NCBI RefSeq assembly: GCF_900167445.1
Contig: NZ_FUZT01000020.1
Coordinates: forward strand, 1-63,720
Length of the DNA: 63,720 nucleotides
From: Maledivibacter halophilus
Lineage (GTDB): Bacteria > Bacillota > Clostridia > Peptostreptococcales > Caminicellaceae
Direction: 5' to 3'
Shown here: positions 8,862 to 16,999 of the stretch, one piece after another
Layout of the letters: every line of letters starts with the position of its first letter
Numbering within the stretch: the stretch's first letter is position 1
The notes under the pieces: generated by a model
What the model was told of the DNA's origin: nothing
The model's input: the letters and a program-made list of their open reading frames with translations, nothing else
Databases searched by the model: none
Program-made: the position numbers and the translations under genes

Positions 8862-9515
8862 ATGCTAAATTCAAATCAAGTTAAAGAAATGCTCATAGAT
8901 ATTGCAGATATGTATATAGAGAAAAAGGAAGAATTATCAAAATATGATGCAGTAATAGGTGATGGTGACCATGGAATTACTATGGCAAGGGGAGCCAAAG
9001 CTGCAAAGGAAAAATTGATTAATACAGAGGAAGGAACATGCAGAGATTATTTTAAATTATATGGAAGAACATTAGTCTCTACTATAGGAGGTGCCATGGG
9101 GCCATTATTTGGTTCAATTTTCCTAGAGCTATCTAAAGCATGTAAGGGTAATGAAACCTTTGGTATAAATGAATTATCTATTGGGATATCAGAAGCTGAA
9201 AAGAAAGTATGCGATTTAGGTGGAGCAAAGGTTGGAGATAAAACTATGGTTGATGCTTTGCATCCTACTGCAGAAGCTTTAATGGAAGCTAAGAAAAATG
9301 AAGATGATTTACAAAAAGCTTTAAAGAAGGCAGTAGAGGCGGCAAAGCTTGGGGTTCAATCTACAATCCCATTGGTGGCTAAAAGGGGACGTTCCAAGTA
9401 TCTTCAAGAAAAGGCTATTGGTCATCAAGATGCTGGAGCCACATCAATTTATTATTTAATTAAAGAAATAGACAGATACCTAGGTAATAAGGGGAGTGAT
9501 AAAAGTGAAATCTAA
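8862..9515 (+). CDS. dhaL: Dihydroxyacetone kinase-type subunit DhaL
   Basis: A 217-residue nucleotide-binding subunit. The metal/ADP ligands D29, D34 and D36 lie in YDAVIGDGDHGITM, followed by the helical-barrel phosphate-binding segment TIGGAMGPLFGS and later DALHPTAEAL and GHQDAGATS. With DhaK it phosphorylates a short ketose. The start is ATG 8862 behind GGGGAGG (8846-8852). Its 3' end overlaps dhaK by 11 nt, so subunit synthesis is coupled. No DhaM phosphoryl donor gene is in the window, so either a DhaM elsewhere or direct ATP use is implied. The true substrate may be another ketose such as a tetrulose or pentulose. Confidence 0.9.
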   Translation: MLNSNQVKEMLIDIADMYIEKKEELSKYDAVIGDGDHGITMARGAKAAKEKLINTEEGTCRDYFKLYGRTLVSTIGGAMGPLFGSIFLELSKACKGNETFGINELSIGISEAEKKVCDLGGAKVGDKTMVDALHPTAEALMEAKKNEDDLQKALKKAVEAAKLGVQSTIPLVAKRGRSKYLQEKAIGHQDAGATSIYYLIKEIDRYLGNKGSDKSEI

Positions 9516-10503
9516 GAAATTTATTAATGATCCAGATAATATAGTTGAAGATACAATAGAAGGGTTTATAAACGCCTATGGAGATAGAATAAAAAAACTT
9601 TCTAATAGTGATGTAATTATAAGAAAAAACTTAGAAAAGGGTAAGGTTGGTTTAGTCATAGGTAATGGCTCGGGACATGAGCCGGCTTGTATTGGATTTG
9701 TAGGCAAGAATATGCTAACTGCCAATGGTTATGGTGGCATATTTGCAGCACCAGGCCCCGATACATTATACGATGCCATAGAGGCAGCAGACACAGGGGA
9801 AGGGGTATGTGTTTTAATTTCCAATCATGCTGGGGATGTAATAAATTCTAAAATGGCAATAGATATGGCTCAGGATGATGATATAAATTGTGAGGGTGTA
9901 ATTTTGTATGATGATATAGCTTCATCGCCTAAGGGACAGGAAGAAGAAAGAAGAGGTACAGCAGGAACCCTATTTAGTTATAAAATTGTAGGCTCCTATG
10001 CTGAAGAAGGTCACAGCTTAGAAAAGGTAGTAAAAATGGCAAAGAAGGTTAGGGATAATACGAGAACCTTAACTGTTGCAACGGTACCAGGAACATCTCC
10101 TATAACCGGTTATAAAATGTTTGAAATAGATGATGATGAAATAGAAATAGGGATGGGAGTACATGGAGAAGCTGCTGCCCATACAATGAAGATTTCCACA
10201 GCAGAAGAAATTGCAAAGGTTATGTGTGAAAGATTAATAGAGGACAAGCCCTATTTAGAAGGGGATGAAATTACTGTAATAGTTAATGGATGTGGACAAA
10301 CCACTTATATGGAGCTCCTTATTTTCTATAATGAAGTCCAGAAAATTCTTAATGAGAAGGGTATAAAAATTTATAAGCCAGCCATTGGAAATTTTATTAC
10401 AACTCAAGAGATGGGTGGAATAGCCCTTGGATTTTGTAAACTAGATGATGAAATGAAAAAAATGTGGGCAAAGGAAACTGATGCACCGGGATTTAATATA
10501 TAG
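9505..10503 (+). CDS. dhaK: Dihydroxyacetone kinase-type subunit DhaK
   Basis: A 332-residue substrate-binding subunit. The GTG at 9505 gives the family-typical start MKSKKFINDPDNIVEDTIEG and has GGGGAG 8 nt upstream. The substrate-binding histidine is H220 in IEIGMGVHGEAAAHT, which forms a hemiaminal with the ketone carbon in characterised DhaK. GNGSGHEPACIGFVG binds the substrate region. It presents the ketose to DhaL for phosphorylation. The order L then K is reversed compared with the usual dhaKLM order. The product would be a ketose phosphate for the next gene's aldolase. Confidence 0.9.
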   Translation: MKSKKFINDPDNIVEDTIEGFINAYGDRIKKLSNSDVIIRKNLEKGKVGLVIGNGSGHEPACIGFVGKNMLTANGYGGIFAAPGPDTLYDAIEAADTGEGVCVLISNHAGDVINSKMAIDMAQDDDINCEGVILYDDIASSPKGQEEERRGTAGTLFSYKIVGSYAEEGHSLEKVVKMAKKVRDNTRTLTVATVPGTSPITGYKMFEIDDDEIEIGMGVHGEAAAHTMKISTAEEIAKVMCERLIEDKPYLEGDEITVIVNGCGQTTYMELLIFYNEVQKILNEKGIKIYKPAIGNFITTQEMGGIALGFCKLDDEMKKMWAKETDAPGFNI

Positions 10504-10530
10504 ATAACCATAGAATAAGTAGGTGAATAT

Positions 10531-11376
10531 ATGAAATTAAATACAATGAAGGCTTTATTGGATGATGCAGAAAAGAAGAAGGCAGGTATTGCTGCAATCA
10601 ATATCAGTAATATGGAAACTATTAATGCCGTTATGGAAGCAGCGTCGGTGGCTGAGTTTCCAGTTATACTTCAAATTGCACCAATCCAATTGAAGGTACA
10701 AAGAATTTCTTACAGAGAAATATTCAAAATAGTGGCAATATTGGGAAAAAAGTTTAATATTGAAACAGCTCTTCATTTAGATCATGCTGAAAAAATAGAA
10801 GAATGTATAAAGGCCATAGATGCAGGATTTACCTCCGTGATGTACGATGGGTCAAGTATATCCCTAGAGGAAAATATGGAAAATTCTAGTAAAGTTGTAT
10901 CCTATGCTAAGGATAGGGGTGTAAGCGTTGAAGCAGAGCTTGGCAGGGTTGCAGGAGCAGAAGGACAGGAAGAAAATTTCCTTAAAGGTCTGATGACAGA
11001 TCCAAAGCTTGCAGGATCTTTTGTAAAGGAAACTGGTATTGATTCCTTGGCAGTATCAATAGGAAATGCCCATGGTCATTATAAATATGAACCAAAGCTT
11101 GATTTTCAAAGATTAGAAGAAATAAATAAAGAGGCAAAGATTCCATTGGTATTACATGGAGGTACTGGTATTCCAGATAAGGATATAAGAAAGGCTATAA
11201 AACTGGGAATTAGAAAAATTAATTTTTTTACAGAAATAGATCGTGAGTTTGTTCAGGGCTTTATAGATGCATATAGGGAAAATGAAAATATATATATGAT
11301 GAATGGTCAAGATGCAGGACAAAATAGGATGTTAAAAAAAGCAATAGAAAAAATTAAGCTTTGCAGAGGTTACTAA
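10531..11376 (+). CDS. Class II (zinc) ketose-bisphosphate-type aldolase
   Basis: A 281-residue class II aldolase of the FbaA/GatY/KbaY family. Zinc-binding and catalytic motifs are ALHLDHAEKIEECIKAIDAG, VEAELGRVAGAEGQ, SIGNAHGHYKYEPKLDF, LVLHGGTGIPD and RKINFFTEIDREF. It cleaves a ketose 1-phosphate or 1,6-bisphosphate into DHAP and an aldehyde. It starts 27 nt after dhaK. Its place behind a ketose kinase and ahead of an iron alcohol dehydrogenase fits cleavage of a short ketose 1-phosphate, with reduction of the released aldehyde. Tagatose-bisphosphate cleavage is an alternative, but no tagatose-6-phosphate kinase is visible. Confidence 0.87.
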   Translation: MKLNTMKALLDDAEKKKAGIAAINISNMETINAVMEAASVAEFPVILQIAPIQLKVQRISYREIFKIVAILGKKFNIETALHLDHAEKIEECIKAIDAGFTSVMYDGSSISLEENMENSSKVVSYAKDRGVSVEAELGRVAGAEGQEENFLKGLMTDPKLAGSFVKETGIDSLAVSIGNAHGHYKYEPKLDFQRLEEINKEAKIPLVLHGGTGIPDKDIRKAIKLGIRKINFFTEIDREFVQGFIDAYRENENIYMMNGQDAGQNRMLKKAIEKIKLCRGY

Positions 11377-11389
11377 AAGGAGGCAAACT

Positions 11390-12724
11390 ATGAAAATCGG
11401 ATTATTATCATTTGGCTTTCCTAATTTTAGATACGATATTGCCCAAGATTATTTAAATAGTTCAATAAAAAAATTAAGAAGCAAGAAATATAATCTTGTG
11501 TACAAAGATACTGTTCTGATTGAAGAAGGGGCAATTGAAAATGGATTAAATGAAATAAGAAAAGAAAATGTGGATTTATTGATTATTCAATGTGGCACCT
11601 ATTCCCTTGGAAGTGCCATGACAAAGGTAATTGAGTTATTTAGAGAAACACCTTTACTATTATGGGGATTTAGGGAGCCCTACCTTAAGGACTATAGGGG
11701 ACTGCCCCTAAACTCACTATGTGGATTAAATATGTATGGAAGCTTTTTAAAGAAAGCAGAGAAAAAGTATAGCTATGTATATGGAGATATAGATGAGGAT
11801 AGGGTTTATGAAAAAATAGATAGAGTAATAAAGGCTATTGAAGTTAAGACAAAATTAAACAAAAGTAAGTTTTGCATAATTGGTGGAAGGGTTCCAGGAT
11901 TTTACTTATCAAATGTTGATGAACTTCAATTTAGATTTAAAATAGGCCCGGAAATAAAATATTATTCTATAGCAAGTCTTTTAAAGGATGCAGATGAAAT
12001 AAATGATAAAAGGGTGGAAGAAGAGGTTAAGAAAATTAAAAGTGAAGCAGAGATTAAAACAACCAATGAAATGCTGGAAAAATCCGCTAGAATCTATTTG
12101 GCAATAAAGGATTTTAAAGAGGCAAATAAAATAGATGCCTTTACTATAAAATGTTGGCCTGAATTTCAATCCTTATATAATTGCAGTGTATGTGGTGTTG
12201 TGTCTAGATTAAACAATAAAGGAATTATGACTTCCTGTGAAGGGGATGTAACAGGATTGGCTACAATGTATATCCAGTATCTAATTACAAATAAACCAAG
12301 TTTCTTTGTTGATTTGGTTAATGTCAATGATAAAGGAATTGCCAAGGTATGGCACTGTGGTCCAGCCCCAATATCCCTTGCTAAGGATAGTTGCAGAGCA
12401 AAATATATTGAGCACCCAACTATTAAAAATGGAATAGGGTTTGCAACTGAATTCAAAATGAAGCAAGGAAGATTAGTAATGTTAAAGCTTAAAGAAGATA
12501 AGGATGGATACGCTTTATTTATGGCTAAGGGTACAGGTATTGAAGAAGACAGAGAGTTAGTTGCTAATCAAGCAGATATAAAATTTGATATACCAGCAGA
12601 AAAAGTTATAGATACCATAATGGATAATGGGATAGAGCATCATTATGCCATTGCTTATGATGATATAGAAAAGGAATTGATGGAAGTATGTAAATGGATG
12701 GATATAGAGGTACTAAAAAACTAA
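11390..12724 (+). CDS. L-fucose/L-arabinose isomerase-like protein
   Basis: A 444-residue protein with the two-part layout of the FucI/AraA-like superfamily. The N-terminal Rossmann-type part starts KIGLLSFGFPNFRYDIAQDY, with VDLLIIQCGTYSLGSAMTKVIELF and the motif LWGFREPY. The C-terminal part has FTIKCWPEFQ, SCEGDVTGLATMYIQYLITNKPSFFVDLVN, VWHCGPAPISLAKD and the tail IEHHYAIAYDDIEKEL. E and D ligands for Mn2+ are present (CEGDVTG). Such proteins isomerise aldoses to ketoses. It probably converts the sugar released by the next gene's glycosidase to the ketose used by DhaKL. The actual sugar is unknown, and the family has uncharacterised branches. Confidence 0.78.
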   Translation: MKIGLLSFGFPNFRYDIAQDYLNSSIKKLRSKKYNLVYKDTVLIEEGAIENGLNEIRKENVDLLIIQCGTYSLGSAMTKVIELFRETPLLLWGFREPYLKDYRGLPLNSLCGLNMYGSFLKKAEKKYSYVYGDIDEDRVYEKIDRVIKAIEVKTKLNKSKFCIIGGRVPGFYLSNVDELQFRFKIGPEIKYYSIASLLKDADEINDKRVEEEVKKIKSEAEIKTTNEMLEKSARIYLAIKDFKEANKIDAFTIKCWPEFQSLYNCSVCGVVSRLNNKGIMTSCEGDVTGLATMYIQYLITNKPSFFVDLVNVNDKGIAKVWHCGPAPISLAKDSCRAKYIEHPTIKNGIGFATEFKMKQGRLVMLKLKEDKDGYALFMAKGTGIEEDRELVANQADIKFDIPAEKVIDTIMDNGIEHHYAIAYDDIEKELMEVCKWMDIEVLKN

Positions 12725-12737
12725 GAAGGGAGATAAT

Positions 12738-14915
12738 ATGAGACAACAAGATAGAATTATTTATGCAGCTGGATATTATCCACTAATGCAGGAAAAACAG
12801 GATTGGAAAAAAGATTTAAGATTAATGAAGGAATCGGGCATTCAATTAATAAGAACAGCTGAATTATTTAATACTTGGGATCGTATTGAGCCAGAAAAAG
12901 GAAAATTTAAATTTGAGTTTTTAGATGAATTCTTTGACCTATGTCAGGAGTATGGTATGAAGATACTATTAGGGACAGGTACAGCAGCACCGCCATACTG
13001 GATTCATAAGGAATATCCAGATTCTAATATATTAAATAATCATGGAGAACAATATCCTAACAATGTGTCGTATACATGGGCATGTATTGATCATAAGGGA
13101 TATTTAGAAGAAAGTGAAAGATATATAAATACATTAGTAAATCGTTATAAGGATCATCCAGCCCTTTATGCATATCAAATCCATAATGAAATAGGATTTC
13201 CCTTTATGCCATTAAAGGATGGAGATATAGATATTTACTGCTATTGTGAGCATACTCAAAAAAAATATAGAAAATGGTTAAAAGAAAAATATCAGTCCTT
13301 GGATGCATTAAATTATGCCTATAGATGGGGCGCTACAAATACATGCCATACTACATGGGATGAAATCGAACCTCCAAGGACTAAGCCTACAAGCTGGTCA
13401 AGTGTAACGAGATGGCTGGATTGGAGATTGTTTTCAATGGAGAACTACGTGGATTTTGTAAGCTGGCAGAACAAGCTTATTAAAAAGATAGATTCTAAGC
13501 ATCCAACATCTACAAATATATTCTTCTTAAAATCCCAAGACCCACTGGGAGTTTTAACAGCCCTTGACCAGTTTGAAATGGCAAAGGTTGTAGATCATAT
13601 AGGTTATGATTTATACCCCGGTAGTGGAAATAAATTAGAGTCAAAACCAGAGTTTGCATCTATGTTTTTAGATATGTCAACAAGTACAGCAAAACCCCTT
13701 GAAAAAGATTACTGGCTTCTTGAAACGGAAAGTGGCCCAATTAATGGATGGGTAATGGGGCCCAGTAGAAATGTTAAAGGATTTGATTTAGTTAGAAATG
13801 TCTTTGAAGCTATAGCCCACGATGCTAAATTAACACTATATCAAGGATGGAGACAATGGGATTTTCAACCCCTCCATTGGGGTGGTATTGTAGATTTGGA
13901 CGGCAATCCTACTGAGCGAACAAAGGCAGCAGAAAAAATCGGTTCAATATTAAATAAATATGGCGAAGAAATATTTGATGCAAAGAATCCTGTAGGAGAA
14001 GTGGCAATCCTTATATCAAAGGAAAATGCTATAGTTCTTAATGGTATGGGTCAGGAAAAATATCTTTTAGAAGCGATGCGGGGAGCATATAGAGTATTTT
14101 GGGAAAAGGGGTATATGGTGGATTTTATAACCCCTGATCAATTTAAAAGCGGCTATGCCAATAAATATAAAGCTGTTTATATGCCTTTAATGGCAGTTAT
14201 AGATGAAGATTTAAGTAAGGATTTAGAAAAATATGTACAACAAGGTGGTATATTAATTGGAACACCAAGATGCGGAATGTTAGGTAAAAATGGATGGTAT
14301 AATCATCAAATTCCATGTTTTAATTTATCCCATGTATTTGGCTTAAAAGTAGAAGGTGTCTATGCCAATACAAAACCCAATGTAACATTTAACTCTAAAA
14401 ACTATTCTGGTATTTGGCATAGGGAGACATTGTCCATAAATTCCGATACTGCTAAAGTCTTAGCAAGATTTAATGATGATACACCGGCAGTCACACTTAA
14501 TTCATATGGTAAGGGATATGGATTATACTTTGGAACCCATGGAGATGCTGCTTATTTAAAGGAACAATCTTATTTACTATGGGATGTAATCGATAATGTA
14601 CTATTAGACCACGGAGTAGAACCAAAGCTGCAATTGGAATATACAAATAGAAAATATAAAGAGGTTGATGGTCACTATTTAGAAGGAGATAAGAGGGGCT
14701 ATATATTTATAACAAACTATGTTACTGAGAATCATCCTAATTTCTTTATAGATGGTAAGAAAAATGTAAGGATATCTTTAAAGGAAAATAGAAAGTTTAC
14801 TAAAGCTGTAGACCTGATAAATGGTGATATATACCCAATAAATTGTGAAGATGGAAAATTAAAATGTAATGTTACTATAAATAAAAATGAAGTCTTATTA
14901 CTGAAAATAACATAG
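12738..14915 (+). CDS. GH42 beta-galactosidase-type glycoside hydrolase (intracellular)
   Basis: A 725-residue glycosidase without signal peptide. Residues 1-400 form the TIM barrel, with GYYPLMQ at the start, probable acid/base E151 in YQIHNEIGFPF, and probable nucleophile E329 in YWLLETESGPINGW followed by YQGWRQWDFQPLHWGG. A trimerisation-like alpha/beta domain (about 420-620) and a small C-terminal beta domain follow. It removes a galactosyl or related residue (arabinosyl, fucosyl) from an imported glycoside. It starts 13 nt after the isomerase. Because import is by PTS, the natural substrate may be a phosphorylated glycoside, which would be unusual for GH42. Confidence 0.87.
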   Translation: MRQQDRIIYAAGYYPLMQEKQDWKKDLRLMKESGIQLIRTAELFNTWDRIEPEKGKFKFEFLDEFFDLCQEYGMKILLGTGTAAPPYWIHKEYPDSNILNNHGEQYPNNVSYTWACIDHKGYLEESERYINTLVNRYKDHPALYAYQIHNEIGFPFMPLKDGDIDIYCYCEHTQKKYRKWLKEKYQSLDALNYAYRWGATNTCHTTWDEIEPPRTKPTSWSSVTRWLDWRLFSMENYVDFVSWQNKLIKKIDSKHPTSTNIFFLKSQDPLGVLTALDQFEMAKVVDHIGYDLYPGSGNKLESKPEFASMFLDMSTSTAKPLEKDYWLLETESGPINGWVMGPSRNVKGFDLVRNVFEAIAHDAKLTLYQGWRQWDFQPLHWGGIVDLDGNPTERTKAAEKIGSILNKYGEEIFDAKNPVGEVAILISKENAIVLNGMGQEKYLLEAMRGAYRVFWEKGYMVDFITPDQFKSGYANKYKAVYMPLMAVIDEDLSKDLEKYVQQGGILIGTPRCGMLGKNGWYNHQIPCFNLSHVFGLKVEGVYANTKPNVTFNSKNYSGIWHRETLSINSDTAKVLARFNDDTPAVTLNSYGKGYGLYFGTHGDAAYLKEQSYLLWDVIDNVLLDHGVEPKLQLEYTNRKYKEVDGHYLEGDKRGYIFITNYVTENHPNFFIDGKKNVRISLKENRKFTKAVDLINGDIYPINCEDGKLKCNVTINKNEVLLLKIT

Positions 14916-14933
14916 ATAATTGGGGGCAATTAA

Positions 14934-15737
14934 ATGAAGAATATTGAAGATATTAAATGCTTCGTGCTAGATATGGATGGGACCTTTTATCTAGGAAATG
15001 AATTAATAGATGGCTCACTGGATTTTCTAGAAACATTAAAATCTCAAAAAAAAGAGTTTTTATTTTTGACAAATAATTCATCTAAAAATAAATATGCATA
15101 TGTTGACAAGCTTAAAAATTTAGGCTTAGAGATTGATGCAGATCGTGTATTTACATCGGGGGAAGCAACAACTATATATTTAAATAAGGAAAAACCCGGT
15201 GCAAAGGTGTTTTTATTAGGAACAAAGCTTCTTGAAGAAGAATTTATTAAATCTGGATTTAAATTGATTAAGGACAGAAGTGAAGACCCTGATTTTGTAG
15301 TTCTTGGTTTTGATACTACATTGACCTATGACAAGTTGTGGACTGCCTGTGACTTTATAAGGGAGGGGGTTGAATATATTGCCACTCATCCTGATTTCAA
15401 TTGTCCCTTGGAAGATTCTAAATTTATGCCCGATGCCGGGGCTATGATAGAGTTTATAGAGGCATCAACAGATAAAAGACCCTATATTGTAGGAAAGCCT
15501 AATAGAACAATAATAGATTCCCTATGTGAAAAGTATGGTTACAAAAAAGAGGATGTGGCTATGGTTGGCGATAGACTGTATACCGATATAAAAACAGGGG
15601 AAAATGCAGGTATTACTTCTATATTAGTATTATCCGGTGAAACTACCATTGATAGTTATAATAATTCAAAAATAAATGCCGACTATGTATATCCTTCATT
15701 AAAGGAGATAAATGAAGAACTAATGGCTAGGGGTTAA
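14934..15737 (+). CDS. HAD-superfamily phosphatase, subfamily IIA (NagD/AraL type)
   Basis: A 267-residue HAD hydrolase. Nucleophile D13 and acid/base D15 lie in CFVLDMDGTFYLGN. Motif II is FLTNNSSKN, the C2-type cap is central, motif III is YIVGKPNRTIIDSL, and motif IV is VAMVGDRLYTDIKTGENAG. These enzymes dephosphorylate small sugar phosphates, glycerol phosphate or phosphoglycolate. It lies between the glycosidase and the alcohol dehydrogenase with short gaps. It may clear a toxic phosphorylated side product, or release a free polyol or aldehyde from its phosphate. The exact substrate is not visible. Confidence 0.87.
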   Translation: MKNIEDIKCFVLDMDGTFYLGNELIDGSLDFLETLKSQKKEFLFLTNNSSKNKYAYVDKLKNLGLEIDADRVFTSGEATTIYLNKEKPGAKVFLLGTKLLEEEFIKSGFKLIKDRSEDPDFVVLGFDTTLTYDKLWTACDFIREGVEYIATHPDFNCPLEDSKFMPDAGAMIEFIEASTDKRPYIVGKPNRTIIDSLCEKYGYKKEDVAMVGDRLYTDIKTGENAGITSILVLSGETTIDSYNNSKINADYVYPSLKEINEELMARG

Positions 15738-15748
15738 GGAGGTAAACC

Positions 15749-16912
15749 ATGAAGGAATTTCAATTTTTTCTTAATACATTAATTGATTTTGGCTGTGGAA
15801 AAATTAAAAATTTGTGTAATTATATAAAAGAATATAATAGTAAGAAGGTTGTTATTGTAACAGATAAAAACTTACAGGATATTGGTCTTATTGAACCTAT
15901 TATTGATGAACTAAAAAAGTTTAATATTCAATATAGTATTTTTAATAGGGTTGAGCCTAATCCTGAGATTCATATAATTGATGAAGGAGCATCCTTTGTA
16001 AAGGAAGATTCCTGCGATATGATTATTGCCCTTGGTGGAGGAAGTAGTATAGATACTGCTAAGGGGATTGCTCTTATGGCAGTTAATGAAGGAAGTGTAT
16101 CTGACTATTTAGATGGAAGAGGAGAAAATAAGAAGAAAATAGTAAATAAGCCTTTGCCCTTAATAGCAATACCTACTACATCGGGAACGGGGTCGGAGGT
16201 ATCAATCTATTCGGTTATAACAGATGAAAATACAAGAATAAAGGATTCTTTAACTAGCCCTTTACTATATCCTAAGGCAGCAATTGTGGATCCTCAGCTG
16301 ACCTTAAAATTACCCCCAAGGGTTACAGCCCATACTGGATTAGATGTATTAGGTCATGCCTTGGAAGCATATACTTCATCAATTCAAAATCCATTAACAA
16401 ATGTATGGGCCTTAGAAGCAATTAAACTTGTATTTGAAAATTTACCAAAGGCTTGTAATGAAGGAACTAAAAAGTCAAGGGAAAATATGGCCTTTGCATC
16501 GGTGATGGCAGGTAGTGCTATGAGTCATTGTGGAGGAACTATACCCCATGGATTGGGATGTCCTTTATCTGGACATTGTGATTTACCCCATGGTTTAACG
16601 GTAGGAATACTTCAGATTCCAATGATTGAATATAATAAAGAGGTATTAAAGGATAAGCTTTATAGGGTAGTAAAGTATATAAATCCAAATATAGAAATCA
16701 CAGAAGAAAATGCAGCAGATAAACTTATAGAAATGATAAAAGACTTATTTACAAAGATAAATGTTAAGGAAATATTAGATGAAAAGGAAATCAATAAAGA
16801 AACTATTGAAGCAATGATAAAAGATGCAGAAATTCATGGTTGTACTGGCTTAAATCCACTTCCTTTAAACTACGAAGATATAAAAGAGATTTATGAAAAA
16901 ATTATTAAATAA
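15749..16912 (+). CDS. Iron-containing alcohol dehydrogenase
   Basis: A 387-residue group III (Fe) alcohol dehydrogenase. The NAD-binding motif is MIIALGGGSSIDTAKGIALM, then PTTSGTGSEVS. Metal ligands lie in HTGLDVLGHALEAYTS and in IPHGLGCPLSGHCDLPHG. It probably reduces an aldehyde released by the aldolase (glycolaldehyde, lactaldehyde or glyceraldehyde) while regenerating NAD+. Glycerol or 1,3-propanediol oxidation is the alternative. In fucose and rhamnose pathways an enzyme of this family (FucO) plays the same role. GGAGG lies upstream at the HAD stop; the gap is 11 nt. Confidence 0.88.
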   Translation: MKEFQFFLNTLIDFGCGKIKNLCNYIKEYNSKKVVIVTDKNLQDIGLIEPIIDELKKFNIQYSIFNRVEPNPEIHIIDEGASFVKEDSCDMIIALGGGSSIDTAKGIALMAVNEGSVSDYLDGRGENKKKIVNKPLPLIAIPTTSGTGSEVSIYSVITDENTRIKDSLTSPLLYPKAAIVDPQLTLKLPPRVTAHTGLDVLGHALEAYTSSIQNPLTNVWALEAIKLVFENLPKACNEGTKKSRENMAFASVMAGSAMSHCGGTIPHGLGCPLSGHCDLPHGLTVGILQIPMIEYNKEVLKDKLYRVVKYINPNIEITEENAADKLIEMIKDLFTKINVKEILDEKEINKETIEAMIKDAEIHGCTGLNPLPLNYEDIKEIYEKIIK

Positions 16913-16929
16913 AGTATTAGATTGAGTAG

Positions 16930-16977
16930 AGGAGAGCCATAATCAAAGGGAAATTCCCTATAGTTGTGGCTTTCTTC
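16930..16977 (+). promoter_or_regulatory. Possible stem-loop before the glycerol-3-phosphate dehydrogenase genes
   Basis: GAGAGCCATAA near 16932 pairs imperfectly with TTGTGGCTTTC near 16963, around an inner palindrome GGGAAATTCCC. It may be a partial terminator or a processing site. The downstream genes are in the same direction. Confidence 0.35.
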
Positions 16978-16999
16978 ATTTTAAATAGGAGGTATAGTT

